NCBI GenBank assembly: GCA_963681505.1
Contig: OY811973.1
Location: 14,057,402 to 14,121,401 of the forward strand
DNA from: Eunapius fragilis
Taxonomy: Eukaryota; Porifera; Demospongiae; Spongillida; Spongillidae
Reading direction: 5' to 3'
DNA: 64,000 nt
A model generated the notes under the pieces. It did not search any database. It was not told the origin of the DNA and worked only from the letters and a program-made list of their open reading frames with translations. A program made the translations under genes and the position numbers. This document shows, piece by piece, positions 43,420-56,826 of the stretch. Numbering within the stretch: position 1 is the stretch's first letter; the number at the start of each line of letters is the position of its first letter.

Positions 43420-45842
43420 ATACCCTGGCACTTATGCCTACACCCCTCTTCTATACCCTGGCACTTATGCCTACACCCCTCTTCTATACCCTGACACTTA
43501 TGCCTACACCCCTCTTCTATACCCTGACACTTATGCCTACACCCCTCTTCTATACGCTGGCACTTATGCCTACACTCCTCTTCTATACCCTGACACTTAT
43601 GCCTACACCCCTCTTCTATACCCTGACACTTATGCCTACACTCCTCTTCTATACCCTGACACTTATGCCTACACCCCTCTTCTATACCCTGACACTTATG
43701 CCTACACCCCTCTTCTATACGCTGACACTTATGCCTACACCCCTCTTCTATACCCTGACACTTATGCCTACACCCCTCTTCTATACGCTGACACTTATGC
43801 CTACACCCCTCTTCTATACCCTGACACTTATGCCTACACCCCTCTTCTATACGCTGACACTTATGCCTACACCCCTCTTCTATACCCTAACACTTATGCC
43901 TACACCCCTCTTCTATACCCTGACACTTATGCCTACACCCCTCTTCTATACCCTGACACTTATGCCTACACCCCTCTTCTATACCCTGACACTTATGCCT
44001 ACACCCCTCTTCTATACCCTGACACTTGTGCCTACACCCCTCTTCTATACCCTGACACTTATGCCTACACCCCTCTTCTATACCCTGACACTTATGCCTA
44101 CACCCCTCTTCTATACCCTGACACTTGTGCCTACACCCCTCTTCTATACCCTGACACTTATGCCTACACCCCTCTTCTATACCCTGACACTTATGCCTAC
44201 ACTCCTCTTCTATACCCTGACACTTATGCCTACACTCCTCTTCTATACCCTGACACTTATGCCTACACCCCTCTTCTATACCCTGACACTTATGCCTACA
44301 CCCCTCTTCTATACCCTGACACTTATGCCTACACTCCTCTTCTATACCCTGACACTTATGCCTACACCCCTCTTCTATACCCTGACACTTATGCCTACAC
44401 TCCTCTTCTATACCCTGACACTTATGCCTACACCCCTCTTCTATACCCTGGCACTTATGCCTACACCCCTCTTCTATACCCTGGCACTTATGCCTACACC
44501 CCTCTTCTATACGCTGACACTTATGCCTACACCCCTCTTCTATACCCTGACACTTATGCCTACACCCCTCTTCTATACGCTGACACTTATGCCTACACCC
44601 CTCTTCTATACCCTGACACTTATGCCTACACCCCTCTTCTATACGCTGACACTTATGCCTACACCCCTCTTCTATACCCTGACACTTATGCCTACACCCC
44701 TCTTCTACACGCTGACACTTATGCCTACACCCCTCTTCTATACCCTGACACTTATGCCTACACCCCTCTTCTACACCCTGACACTTATGCCTACACCCCT
44801 CTTCTATACCCTGACACTTATGCCTACACTCCTCTTCTATACCCTGACACTTATGCCTACACCCCTCTTCTATACCCTGACACTTATGCCTACACTCCTC
44901 TTCTATACCCTGACACTTATGCCTACACCCCTCTTCTATACCCTGACACTTATGCCTACACTCCTCTTCTATACCCTGACACTTATGCCTACACCCCTCT
45001 TCTATACCCTGGCACTTATGCCTACACCCCTCTTCTATACCCTGGCACTTATGCCTACACCCCTCTTCTATACGCTGACACTTATGCCTACACCCCTCTT
45101 CTACACCCTGACACTTATGCCTACACCCCTCTTCTATACCCTGACACTTATGCCTACACTCCTCTTCTATACCCTGACACTTATGCCTACACTCCTCTTC
45201 TATACCCTGACACTTATGCCTACACCCCTCTTCTATACCCTGACACTTATGCCTAAACCCCTCTTCTATACCCTGACACTTATGCCTACACCCCTCTTCT
45301 ATACCCTGACACTTATGCCTACACCCCTCTTCTATACCCTGACACTTATGCCTACACCCCTCTTCTATACGCTGACACTTGTGCCTACACCCCTCTTCTA
45401 TACCCTGACACTTATGCCTACACTCCTCTTCTATACCCTGACACTTATGCCTACACCCCTCTTCTATACCCTGACACTTATGCCTACACCCCTCTTCTAT
45501 ACCCTGACACTTATGCCTACACCCCTCTTCTATACCCTGACACTTATGCCTACACCCCTCTTCTATACGCTGACACTTGTGCCTACACCCCTCTTCTATA
45601 CCCTGACACTTATGCCTACACTCCTCTTCTATACCCTGACACTTATGCCTACACTCCTCTTCTATACCCTGACACTTATGCCTACACCCCTCTTCTATAC
45701 CCTGACACTTGTGCCTACACCCCTCTTCTATACCCTGACACTTATGCCTACACCCCTCTTCTATACCCTGACACTTATGCCTACACCCCTCTTCTATACC
45801 CTGACACTTGTGCCTACACCCCTCTTCTATACGCTGACACAC
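43420..45842 (+). repeat. 33-bp minisatellite, ~73 copies
   Basis: Units contain cccctcttctataccctgac then acttatgcctaca. The length is divisible by three and the unit lacks stops in several frames, so open frames of 650-811 codons exist on both strands at once. Variant sites include both silent and amino-acid-changing ones in every frame, and no flanking exon or domain supports translation. I treat it as noncoding. Confidence 0.93.
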
Positions 45843-45939
45843 CCCTCTCTTGCCAAACCTTACGAGTGAAGATAACCTCGCTGAGACGGGATTACCCAGA
45901 AATGTGACTATGACTTGAACTCTAGTTCACTGCATATCA

Positions 45940-46385
45940 CATGTCCCTACCAGATGTCCCCATGTGATATCCCCATGTCCTCATGTGATGTCCCCATGTC
46001 CTCATGTGATGTCCCCCATGTGATGTCCCCCATGTGATGTCCCCATGTGATGTCCCCATGTGATGTTCCCCATGTGATGTCCCCCATGTGATGTCCCCAT
46101 GTCCCATGTGATGTCCCCATGTCCCATGTGATATCCCCATGTCCTCATGTGATGTCCCCATGTGATGTCCCCCATGTGATGTTCCCCATGTGATGTCCCC
46201 ATGTGATGTTCCCCATGTGATGTCCCCCATGTGATGTCCCCATGTCCCATGTGATGTCCCCATGTCCCATGTGATATCCCCATGTCCTCATGTGATGTCC
46301 CCATGTGATGTCCCCCATGTGATGTCCTCATGTGATGTCCCCATGTGATGTCCCCCATGTGATGTTCCCCATTTGATGTCCCATG
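45940..46385 (+). repeat. Irregular 13-16-bp minisatellite (gatgtccccatgt words)
   Basis: Mixed words gatgtccccatgt, gatgtcccccat and gatgttccccat form two larger similar blocks (about 45,975-46,160 and 46,150-46,330), so there is a higher-order period of roughly 170 bp. Confidence 0.88.
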
Positions 46386-46554
46386 GGAGCTAATTACTAC
46401 AGCCACATGGTGACCTTATATAGAAGTAGGGGGATAGTAATTACCACAGAATCATTAAGATTGACTGACTAGCCTGTCTAACCTCTGACCTTCCACCACA
46501 CCCATCACAATCATATAATGCATGGGGAGGAGGTACCGTTGGCGGCATTGGGGC

Positions 46555-46720
46555 TGATCACAGGAAAAAGTTTCGTGTTCCCATCCTTGGATTTTGATCC
46601 ATGTTCCCAGCAGGTTTGCAGTTTTCTTTGCTAACCACATCTAAGGTACAATGTTGACATAAGCCATTCCACCCGATCAAAATCCAAGGATGGGGAACAC
46701 GAAACATTTTCCTGTGTGAT
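46555..46720. repeat. ~46-bp inverted repeat with ~75-bp loop
   Basis: Arms 46,555-46,599 and 46,675-46,720 share caaaatccaaggatgg and cacgaaac in inverse orientation with few mismatches. It may be a small foldback/MITE remnant. Confidence 0.7.
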
Positions 46721-46876
46721 AAGCAACTAGCGGGGGTTATTAGTTAACTATGTCTCACATTTGATGGCTAAGCGCACTGGGCCAATGGCTGAACGATGAA
46801 TATACTAGCCCTGAACACGCGTAAATTATCTCATTTTAGTACCTCCGCTGTGAGGAGCGAGCTGCTGTAAGAGCTG

Positions 46877-47036
46877 CGGAAGGAATTAGGCCTTCACACC
46901 TTCGGCCCAAAAAGACATGCACGTATAGAAGGAATTAGGCCTTCACACCTTCGGCCCAAAACAGATAAGGACATGCACGTATGAAAGGAATTAGGCCTTC
47001 ACACCTTCGGCCCAAAACAGATAAGGGCATGGACGT
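46877..47036 (+). repeat. Three tandem copies of a ~55-bp unit
   Basis: Each unit contains ggaattaggccttcacacct followed by tcggcccaaaa and an acatgcacgtat end. Intergenic, ~450 bp beyond the 3' end of LRRC58. Confidence 0.85.
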
Positions 47037-47492
47037 ATGGGAGATAAGGTAACGTAACAACAAATGCATTGGTCATTCTATTTATGGCAGAGATATAATT
47101 ACATCTTCATATGGGGGCATGCGTTGTAAACAAGGAAGTGACCTCTAAGTGATTAAGTTGTTGTATGTAAACAAAGAAGCCCCTCCCTCCTACCCACTCA
47201 ACTCGTGACCCTTGTGGTCAGTGTGCAATGCTCAAGTGTATTCATCACTAGGTATTTGACCTTTCTGAGAGATTTAAAAAAATGAAACACGAGGTGGTCA
47301 TATGGTACATCTCTGATGACAAGGGTAAAGGTACAGGGTGTGTGGCACCTTTCAGCATCAGAAACATAACAGCTTTGGGTGTCAGTGACACAGCAGAACG
47401 CCAAAAACATTTTCAGAACAAGACTTGGATCAATGGTGATGGATGATTGGTTATGGCCGCCCCCTCCCTCCCTCCAGTAGACCTTTCCTCCA

Positions 47493-48550
47493 TCACCCCA
47501 GAAGCACCCTCTTCAGTTTCTCCTTGTCCTTGTCATCGGTCTCCTCTTCGCTGCTGGAGCTCGAGGTCATGTGACTGTCACCCTCACCACACCCACTGGA
47601 GCACAGGTATTGCATCAGGGGCACGCGGTACTTCCCGCAGAAGTCCACAAACTTCACGTTCTGTACCTTAGCGTTGAAGTACACACCTTTGCACTGTGCA
47701 TTGTCGCAGCACTGAGCAGAGTTCAGCAGCGTCACGAGGTGGTCGGGGATGACCTCGGCCGTGTACTGGAGACCGTGTATCCTAACGGAGCGTGCGGAAA
47801 GCTCCAGGAGGGAGGGGGTGGTGTTCGGCCACTCCCTGATGAACTTGAGCACCAGGGGGTTGTCGCGCAAGCTGAGCTCCCTCAGGTTCGTGAGACGCAC
47901 CAAGCCCTGGGGGAGGGTCTGGAGACGGTTCTTGTGAAGCTGCAGGGAGACGAGGCTGGTGAGGTGAGTGAGTTCCTTGGGCAGGGAACTGATGATATTG
48001 TCGTAGAGGCCCAGGAATTCGAGGGATTGAAGCTTGCACAGGTCAGGGGGTACCGTGTTCAGCTGGTTACCTCCTAGGTACAGGTACTGCAACCTGGGAG
48101 GGGAGGGAGATTGGTTGGAGGTGAGAGAATGTTGCCTAGTTAACGCCTATACCTTTCCAATCGATGAATCTGCGGTGGTAAACTCTCAATTAGGTTCTTG
48201 CCCAGAGAGAGCGATTTCAGACGTTTCAACTCGCATAACACGGGTGGAAACCGCTCGAACGCGTTCCCGCTCAAGTTGAGGTCTTCTAGCGCCTCAAGGC
48301 GTTTGAAGTCACTCGGTAGGCTCTTTATGGAGTTCTTCTTAGCGAAAAGTATTCTGAGCCCGCTAAGTTCGTACAGCTCCGCGGGGAACTGCGTAAGGCT
48401 GTTATCAGACAGGTCTAACGAAGTTATGCGTCCGTAGGACGTTAAAGACGGCGCCGATAGTGCTCTGTAGCGGCCGGACAAGTCCAGAGGAGCTTCTTCG
48501 TTCCTAGCTTGGTCGGACTCGTACGTCTCGTAACTACTCGAAGCTGCCAT
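47493..48550 (-). CDS. LRRC58: LRRC58: leucine-rich repeat containing protein 58
   Basis: Two exons on the minus strand, 48,550-48,153 and 48,093-47,493, split by a 59-nt intron with matching phase; 332 codons, near the family's usual length of about 370. Start Met begins MAASSSYETYESDQ. About seven LRRs of the LxxLxLxxNxLxxLP type run from about residue 45 to 210 (for example LTSLDLSDNSL, LEDLNLSGNAF, LYLGGNQLNTVPPDL, LVSLQLHKNRLQTLP). The conserved C-terminal Cys region includes NAQCKGVYFNAKVQNVKFVD, FCGKYRVPLMQYLCSSGC, diagnostic of LRRC58, then an acidic Ser/Glu tail. It is a cytosolic scaffold or adaptor-type protein; partners cannot be read from sequence. It is an isolated gene with no linked partner here. 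Confidence 0.92.
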
Positions 48551-48918
48551 GGACTTTTTACTATTACACCAACTTAGTACTTATATTTATCATAGCTAAT
48601 ATTTAATCATTCCTGTCTGTATACATTCAGCACATTGCATTCATTACTTCCTCCTCAAGACGTGACGGGCATGTGCTGGTCTCGTCCCCAGCCTTTACAA
48701 AAAGGTCAATCAGGAACTTTTCTATATAGGAATTGACCCGGGTCGTGAAATCATTTTACACAACGAAAAGTTTTCACGTCGGTACAGGCCCGTTAATTAT
48801 CACATAACGGTACATCATTGTAATACAACCTGGTACGGCATCGCGAGGAATGACATATCGGGACGATGCAGTTTGTACAGACAGGTACAGGATGTAATTA
48901 CAGTCTGATATTACTTGT
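48551..48918. other. Upstream flank of LRRC58, no gene seen
   Basis: Presumed promoter side of LRRC58. No coding signal or clear repeat was found. Confidence 0.4.
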
Positions 48919-49331
48919 TTATATGGGGTGTGATTAGTGCCAAAAGTCGGTCACGCGCAGCGCAACGACAGATGACGCAGCGCAGCGATCTCGTGCCCAG
49001 AAATCATATGTGTATCGAATACAATAATCGATATGAAAAACATTATTACAGGCTGACATGGCCGTGGTGCAGGGAAAAAAAAGGATAAAAGAATATATAC
49101 AGCCCTACATCATTCTATGAACGAGGTGTCGCCACCAGTAGGCCTTATCTGGCCACTCTTGCAGCTACAATACCGGTCATAACCAAATGGTTACTAATAA
49201 TGGTACGTCTGTTGTTATTCTATTTGATGCTCATCCATGTATTTACGGCAGTGACTTGAGGTGTAAACTGTAGTTCTTTTCGAGAGGCAACTGGGGATGT
49301 CGAATTTGAGGTGATGGATGTTGTGGTTACT
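48919..49331 (+). repeat. Left arm of a ~0.4 kb inverted repeat (partner 54,567-55,033)
   Basis: Contains ttagtgccaaaagtcggtca, the cgcagcgcaacgac words, a ccagaaatcatatgtgtatc stretch and aataatggtacgtctg. The same order appears inverted at 54,567-55,033. Moderate divergence with several indels. Confidence 0.8.
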
Positions 49332-52300
49332 CATAGTCCTCCACTTTTATTATTCAGTACGAATAATTAAACAAGTTATCAAAACGAAAGCGGGTCCTTA
49401 AGGCCTATCGATTATGAAATTCTTGTCTTCAGGATTGGAAGAAGTAAGGCTACTTTAATTGACCTCACCCGAAAGAATACTAAGTGGTGTGGTTCACACG
49501 CGCTTGGGTCTGCCCTTATAATCAAAGTTCTGCACAGTAAGCATACCGGCTGGACTCAACGGCTAGGAGGCTAGTTGATTATCCACTTATACCTTCATGT
49601 AATTCAATGGCAGGTCAAGGGAGGGGGGCTGTACCCCAGTAAGATTCACGGGCAATCTAATACTTTTCAGACCAAATTTCTGCGGCTAAGCCTATAATAC
49701 CCCCTAGCGAGGTGGAAAAGGACCACATTTTTATTGCTTGGAACTGTGACAGTTGTTTAGCTGCATCTCAAGGCAAAACACACCATAACTATAGGAAGGA
49801 TCATTAATGGAGACTAAATCAAGCAGTTGATGTTTTAAGTGTTCATTTATTTGTTTGACATGTGTAACTGAGAGATTGTGTAATGTATGTGTGCATGAGT
49901 GTTTGAAAGTTTGAATATGCATGTGTATGTACCTAAGTTTAATCTGAGGCATCTCATAGTTGCAAGTTCTCTACATGTATACCCCCACACTTCTGCTGCT
50001 TGCCCTCCTGGTTGCATGTCCATGTGTCTGGATCTGCTGAGCAGAAAAAAAACATTCTAATGCTTAACACCCAAGGTCCTCCACATTGTGACATCACCTC
50101 ACTATTACATCACCCTCATCACTGAGACATCACCCTCCAATCTTCTTACCCCTCCTCCCTAGATCCCTGATACAATTCCTCCTTTCTCCTCCCTCACTAT
50201 ATTGCAATCACAAAATACATACATTCAATAAGATTTCAATATCATCTAAACAAGTTTTGGTCAGCTCTGTGCTATTCCTACACTCAAATTTGATGGCTCT
50301 TCACAATATACACGGAAACCTCACATGACCCTTGCACCCTCACACAAGCACACCGTTTTGATCACTGGATGCAGAATTTGGTCTCATTCACTTGGCATTC
50401 CTGACCACTCCCATATGCTCCTTCCTTGCAGAGAACATGTGATGGGATGTGCCCATGGGGTAGACCACACCCCCACACCTGTTCCCTCTTTATACATGCT
50501 GCTCCCTGCACCCTGCCATCGTGTGCGACACTAACATGAAATCGGTTATTTTTATGCCCTTTGCTAAGGTTTCTCCTGTCTAGATGACGGTGCAGCAGGT
50601 AATGGGACTAATTGGTAAAGAAATTAATTGATCTAAAAACAATACGATTACCCAACCGTCTACCCGCTGGGAATTTACTCTAGGGAGGCATTTAGCTAAT
50701 ATTGTATTACTAGGTGGTTGTAGTACAGCGTTAAATAGAACCTCTCTGTTTGGCATAGTGCACAGCTGATAGTGCAGTATACGCGTGTTCATGTTGAGCT
50801 AGGTTCCTGCCCTCTGCAGTATTGGAACCTACTCTCTGGAACCTACAAGAGTAGGTTCCATATAGGAATTCTACAGTAGGATGAATGTCATTTTTTAAAA
50901 CATCATAGGTAAAGGGTGAATCGAGCAGTATATGTAGTTTAATGGGCACATACACACACACATGGGAGCATAGTGTATGTGGTCATGTCTTATGGGTACA
51001 TGTGGCATTTTTGAATATAACATTGTGAAGAACATGAGGTGTACCAAAGATGGGAGAATCGAGCCCATGGGATTGATCATATCCCCTATCTCCATGTCAT
51101 CTCATACCGCCAGGAGGGCATTTCTCTGTCCTTCACATTGCTTGAGGCAGCACTCAGTTCCTCAACCCCTTCTAGGTTATGCAGCCAGACTTCTGCTGGA
51201 CCAGCTCTCCCTTCTAAGCTGTGCCAACATCCTCTCTGTGCATCCTCCTCAGTGAATGTGAACGCACTATTGTGGAGGGATGAACATGCCAAGTGTGTGT
51301 GGTGCTAATTATAATGTGTTGCATGTGTTAAGCATGGTGTTTGTGTGTGCGTGTGACAATTTGTGAGAATGTGATGGGATGTAGATGGTGCAAGTATGAT
51401 CGTATATATAACATAACAGCGTCACTGAATTTGATTTGTGGATACATGGAACATGTACTTATGCAGTGAATGTATGTGGGTGTGGGATGGTGAGTGTGTG
51501 TGCTGGGTAACCTTAATTTACTCTTGCTCCTGGCATTTCTACTGTCATCATCTTTGTTCTGCTTGCCAGCTATGGCAAAATTTTGCTATGTGAGCAACCG
51601 ACAGTACTCGTTCCCTTTTCCAAAGTAGCTAGGTTTGGGATTTGGATGAATACCGACATTACTAACCTCACCCTGACTGCAAAAGTGTTGTGCCCAGTTG
51701 GATGCTATAATCACTCTCCCATTTTCTCAGAGTTGAGAGTCCTAAACCGAATGGAAAGTACAAACACATAATTTAGTGAAAGACAACACATGTCAGTTCT
51801 GACTGTAACCCCACTTTTTAATGAACCAGTTCTAATTTGATGGGTTACACATGATTATCATCTCACTACGTATTTTAAATCCCATTTTTGCCATGCATTA
51901 TTTGGATGGGTGATATATCATGCATACATTTGTTGCATACATGTGCCTGCCTCATAGATCATCTGAGTGCGCTCAATGCCCAGTTTTCCCGGCCTGCATT
52001 CGTTCAAGCACTATGATGTTTAAAGTTGTATATCCACTAGTATTCACTTGTGGATTGAGAATCATTGTTAATGCACTTCTGTACTGTGCCATTTAAAAGG
52101 TAGAGTCACAACATTTATTAATTTAAGGTCAAGGAGGAGTGTTATTGGTGAGGTGCTTTTCTCGGATCTGTACTCCACCACTGTTCTACAATAATTTATA
52201 AGTAGGTTATAACTCTAATTAGACAGCTATACACAATTTGCACATTCTGATTGGTTAATTGCAGGTACATATATCAAAACACAGTAGAAATTCTATAATT

Positions 52301-54070
52301 AAGAAGAAGATTCCCCCCTGCTTGCACCTATAATTCCAATGTGTAATATTTCGTATCAGCCCGGCAGAGTTTTTATTCGTACACCATATGTGAATGATGT
52401 GATTATATGTTGAACTTCTGCATGAGTCCTTGGTGCTGTAAGCATTCTATTGTAACTGGTTACTGCCCGGTATAATCCTTTATGTCACCACGCCTTAACA
52501 TGCAAGTACAGGGAGATGTAAAATTAGAGCCTAGGATTTCCTTTTAGAATCTTGCCAATGGACTAGCTTGGGTCCTCATGTTGAAGCAGAAAGTGGTCTG
52601 GCATTTGAAGAACATCAAACATGGCTTTTCTCCTTGTGGTTAGCATGCAAACGCTTTAAAAAAGTAAAATCCCACACAAGAGGTACAATGATTCGCCATT
52701 GCATGTGATTTCTTGTTTTGAAGGGCTTTTTAAAAATAAAACTCAACAAATGTAGTATCACATGGCATGCACAGCTGGTATGAAAATTGCAAAAGCATCA
52801 TTGTACAAAGCCATAGCTGGGGGTGTGGGGGTGTTGAACAACACCCCCCCCCCCCCACACACACACATACACACACTAAAATGTTATTGTCCAAACCTGA
52901 TTTGATAAACATTTGAACAGATTATCATACAAATACTATATATGACCATTCATGGGAAGATATATAAAAGCACTTCATTCATGCCATAAAAACCTGATTT
53001 GTGAAAATTGCAATGGAATTGGCGTGAAATATATTGTGTTTCATTACCATGATGTTTGGTATTGTTGCCTGCCTCTTAATACCTATCTGGTATGCATTCT
53101 AAGTGATGTGTTAGAAAATTATTTATCTCAAAGCATTCATTACCTGGTTGACTATATTGTACCATAATGCTGAGTGTTCCACATCAGCGAAAAATCACTA
53201 TTAATTATAAAAACATTCTGTTTTGAGACTTAACTGAGACCTTTCAATTGCTAATCCAACTCCAGACACACCAGGCAGTGTTTGCATACCATCCAATAAG
53301 ATGAAAATCAATAAGGACATAAAGACGTATTAAAATACGCATTTACAAAGACCAGGTACAGATATACAAAAACAATCACACCACACACAAAATAACATAT
53401 GCAAAAGTATTCCTCGACTGAACAATGTCCAGATTAGTATAGTGTGACGTGATTGTGAAGGGTAAAAAACCTCAAAACTGTTGCATGCAGGCTATTTCCC
53501 CGGGCCCAGATTAACCAGAGGACTGACTAGGCTAAAATCTGGGACAGCCTATAGTCTAGGGCCCCTGGCATTATGTGGGCCCCTCATGGCCAGCAGTACT
53601 ATGCCAGATGACGCAATAACTGATCTAACGGTTCTAACCCAATTTATGCAGTAGAATCTTTATTTAAAATCAGATCGACCCACTGCATTGGTGGGTGGAG
53701 ATGGGGCCCCATGCATATATGTTTGTAGTCTAGTGCCTAAGTATTTTAATTGGGCACTGACTATCCCAATTAATTGCTAGCTACAAATGCTATAACTATA
53801 CTGTCAAGAAGATTCTGGGGCCGCCCTTCCTCCCCTTAGCTGAGCTGTTAACAAAAGCACTGTATCCGCCCTTCCAGTATATATCCTTGAGCCTATCTTT
53901 CGCTGTCTCAGCATAGATTATATAATCCATGGTGGCAGCCAGGTACATGCATTGTCTCACGGTCTTTTGTTTTGGTCCACGCATGCATAGTTTCCATATA
54001 AACCTATCGCTGAACTAACAGTAGCAGTGGGGGCAATTGAACTCCCATCTATCTCAGAGGGCCCGAGCTT
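49332..54070. other. ~4.7 kb without recognised genes between the inverted-repeat arms
   Basis: AT-rich, unique-looking sequence. Only short open frames exist and none shows a known domain. A poly-C/CA tract lies near 52,842-52,875. If the flanking arms belong to one transposon, its transposase is not recognisable here. Confidence 0.5.
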
Positions 54071-54073
54071 TCC

Positions 54074-54110
54074 TCCCACCTCACCTTTATTATATAAAGG
54101 TGAGGTGGGA
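54074..54110. repeat. Perfect 16-bp stem hairpin
   Basis: tcccacctcaccttta (54,074-54,089) is followed after 5 bases by its exact complement (54,095-54,110). It could be a short snapback or the centre of a small palindromic element. Confidence 0.7.
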
Positions 54111-54253
54111 ATGCTACACAAAATTGTCAAATATAGCCTCCCCCCCCCACTCCCAGCCAATGGACACGCCGTATTACAACCCCCCCCCCCTCCCCCCCCC
54201 CCCCCCCCCCCCCCCCGGGGGACCTTCCTTCTTACACTGATATACTTCTTCTA

Positions 54254-54427
54254 CAGTCTACCCTCGATAGTGTCCGCTTCGATACAGTCCATCCGCGATA
54301 ATGTCCGCTATTTTTCTCTTGCCAACCAACCCTTCGTAAGCTAAGCTTCGCATCGCTACTATCCGTTTGTCCTACAGTCCGCTATTTTGGGGGTTCCCGT
54401 AGCCCCGACTATATCGAGGGTAGACTG
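54254..54427. mobile_element. 174-bp pogo/Tigger-like MITE
   Basis: Terminal inverted repeats cagtctaccctcgata and tatcgagggtagactg, flanked by TA on both sides (54,252-54,253 and 54,428-54,429). The CAGTnnACCCTCG end and TA duplication are typical of pogo/Tigger-type Tc1-mariner elements. No coding capacity. Confidence 0.75.
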
Positions 54428-54566
54428 TACCAGTTCACAACACAATGTATTCTTAAAAATCACGCATAATTCCTGGGTACGAAATTCTAAGATGCCAAGT
54501 TGAGCAGTAATACTTACTATGCACTGCTGATGTAACTATGACACTGCCTGGGTGCCAAATAATACT

Positions 54567-55033
54567 GTAACCACAACATCGATCACCTCAAATTCAACAT
54601 CACCATGGGGTTGCCTCTCAAAAAGAACTACAAATACATGGATGTTCATCAAATAGAACAATACACAGACGTACCATTATTAGTATCTCTTTGTTATGAC
54701 CTGTAGCGGGAGTGGCCAGTAAAAGCCTCCCATGCCGTTACTGGTAGTGTTCATATAATGCTATAAGTCTCCATATATTCTTTTATATATTCTTTTACGC
54801 CTATTTTTTTTTCTGCACCTAGCTGTGTACTGCCGTGTCAGCCAGCCCGACCACCATCTAATAATATTTTTCTCAGAATATCGATATTACATATTCGATA
54901 CACATATGATTTCTGGGCACGAGATCGCTGCGCTGCGTCATCGGTCGTTGCGCTGCATGTCAATTGCTGCGCTGCGTCATCTGTCGTTGCGCTGCGCGTG
55001 ACCGACTTTTGGCACTAATCACATCCCATATAA
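54567..55033 (-). repeat. Right arm of the ~0.4 kb inverted repeat
   Basis: Inverse of 48,919-49,331. It carries an extra tandem block of gctgcgctgcgtcat-type words (about 54,925-54,990). Confidence 0.8.
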
Positions 55034-55374
55034 ATGAAACTTGTGACGGGATGTAATACATTGTGATAAGTTCCGTTAAAACATCCGTATCATTGTACGA
55101 TAAAAATCCGTATCATTTTTTTTTCATACACCGTAAACGATTTGTTAAGTACCGATTATCCAATTTCTCGCAACTATTACTCGATAGTGTAAGCAAATAA
55201 AGTGGGCGCGGCGAATGATGTATATTGTGTTCGCCATTTTGTAGGAGAGCCTAGGTGAGCGTATTACTAAGGCCCAGTTGATAGCGGCAGTGGGACGCAA
55301 GATGAGGTGCTGTTCCAGAATCAAGGAATCCGAATTCTGACACCAACTTGGTTCTGATGCAAACAAACCCGTCA

Positions 55375-55979
55375 CAGCGGCGGCGGAAGGTATATAAGAT
55401 TGGGGGGGCTCTAAAAGCGGGGATAATTAAATTCATGAATTCAAAGAGAGCATTTGTTCACAATATTCCTTTTGTCTGCCGGGGGCGGGAGGAGTAAGAA
55501 CTCCCAACCATTACAATCTATCTGTACTGTTAGCATTTGGCATTCAGCTAACAATCAATCGGGACAGCCTTCGCTCCACATTGTCAAGCACGCTAATGGG
55601 GGGGGGGGGGGGGGGGGGGGGGGAAGGGGGGGGGGTGTGCCCTCCCGCGCGAATTGTGGAAGCTTTCGATGCCCTAATTATATTTATGCACGAAAAAACT
55701 CTTACGATTCAAGAAAACTAGCTCTATGAATATTATTAGTTGAGGTTGAGAGGGGGCCCCCCTTTTCCCCATCGAGCGGTCGCCTACGGTGACTTTTCTG
55801 GATGTCATTATATAAATGCGCGGGCACAGGCGAACATTAACGGTATACGCGAGCGATCTCGTGGGCAAGGAATAACAATTGTACTATACCGGTTATTGTT
55901 TAGGAGGGGCTGAGCCCCCCCTATGTCATTATTAGGGGGGCTCGAGACCCCCCAGCCCCCCCCCCTTCCGCCGCCACTG
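55375..55979. mobile_element. Possible 605-bp MITE with cagnggcggcggaagg ends
   Basis: Left end cagcggcggcggaagg and right end ccttccgccgccactg are inverse with one mismatch, and both continue into G/C-rich sequence. A long G run lies at about 55,599-55,634. A clean target duplication was not found, so the element type is open. Confidence 0.55.
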
Positions 55980-56826
55980 CCCGAGAACAAACCATAGGTC
56001 CCGTCCCCAAATGTGACACGTGCAACAAAATGGCCGACATTTGAGGGTAAGCCGAAGCGCCAGTTTTATTATATCAGATTGGCAGTTGGCTGCCGTCTGC
56101 ATAGGTGTGAGTGGGTGTAATGCTCGAAGAATCAGTAATGCAGTAGGTAAGTCATTTATAGCGCGGATGTGATTGGGTTTATCTTCATTCCAGACAGCTT
56201 TTATTTGAGGCAACACAGACGGCCGGTGTGCGGGACAGAATGAACCAGCGCTCAGCAAACCAACTCCAACCAACTCTCAGGTACGCCACCCAATAGCAGT
56301 ATAGATTCGCCCTGCATAGTTTTGATCCCTCCCATCGTACTTAGTCGGTTTGGATTTGGATATGGTTGTGTTACTGTTGTCGTATAGCTAGAAGAGGATA
56401 GCTGTGCTGTTGGTAAGCCTCTGTAACGTGCGTGTGTCAGGAGATTCAATTTCAGTTCATTTCAGAATGAGGTGGCTAGGCTCCCGTAAGTGCATCTCTC
56501 ATTGTACTAATCAGGCTTGGGGTGTTGGCCTAAACCCAATTGTACTGCTCATGCATTTGGTAAGCCGTTGATAATGTTCAGCGTGGGTATGGCTGGAAAG
56601 TTGAGGCTACTGTTTAACTTACATTTCTCTGAGCAGGTGAGCGTCATGCGCATCAGTGGAAGAGCATCGGTAGAACTTACACCTCTAAATGTAGGCATTG
56701 AGCGAGCTCATGTGGCATTGGTTACATGGTCTGTTCTTTTGCAGATACCGTTCCAAATAATAAGGTCAGTGGGATGTTTAACCTTTCACCCTATTTCACA
56801 TCTTTCTGTATTTGTAGCTACAGCAA
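55980..56826. other. No recognised gene
   Basis: Mixed-composition sequence with short open frames only. The interval 56,517-56,831 is open on the plus strand, but no domain or splice partner was found. Confidence 0.4.

Noticed and set aside
49332..54070. Genes in the short open frames between the inverted-repeat arms
   Set aside because: None exceeds about 90 codons, and none shows a domain, codon pattern or splice partner that I can support.
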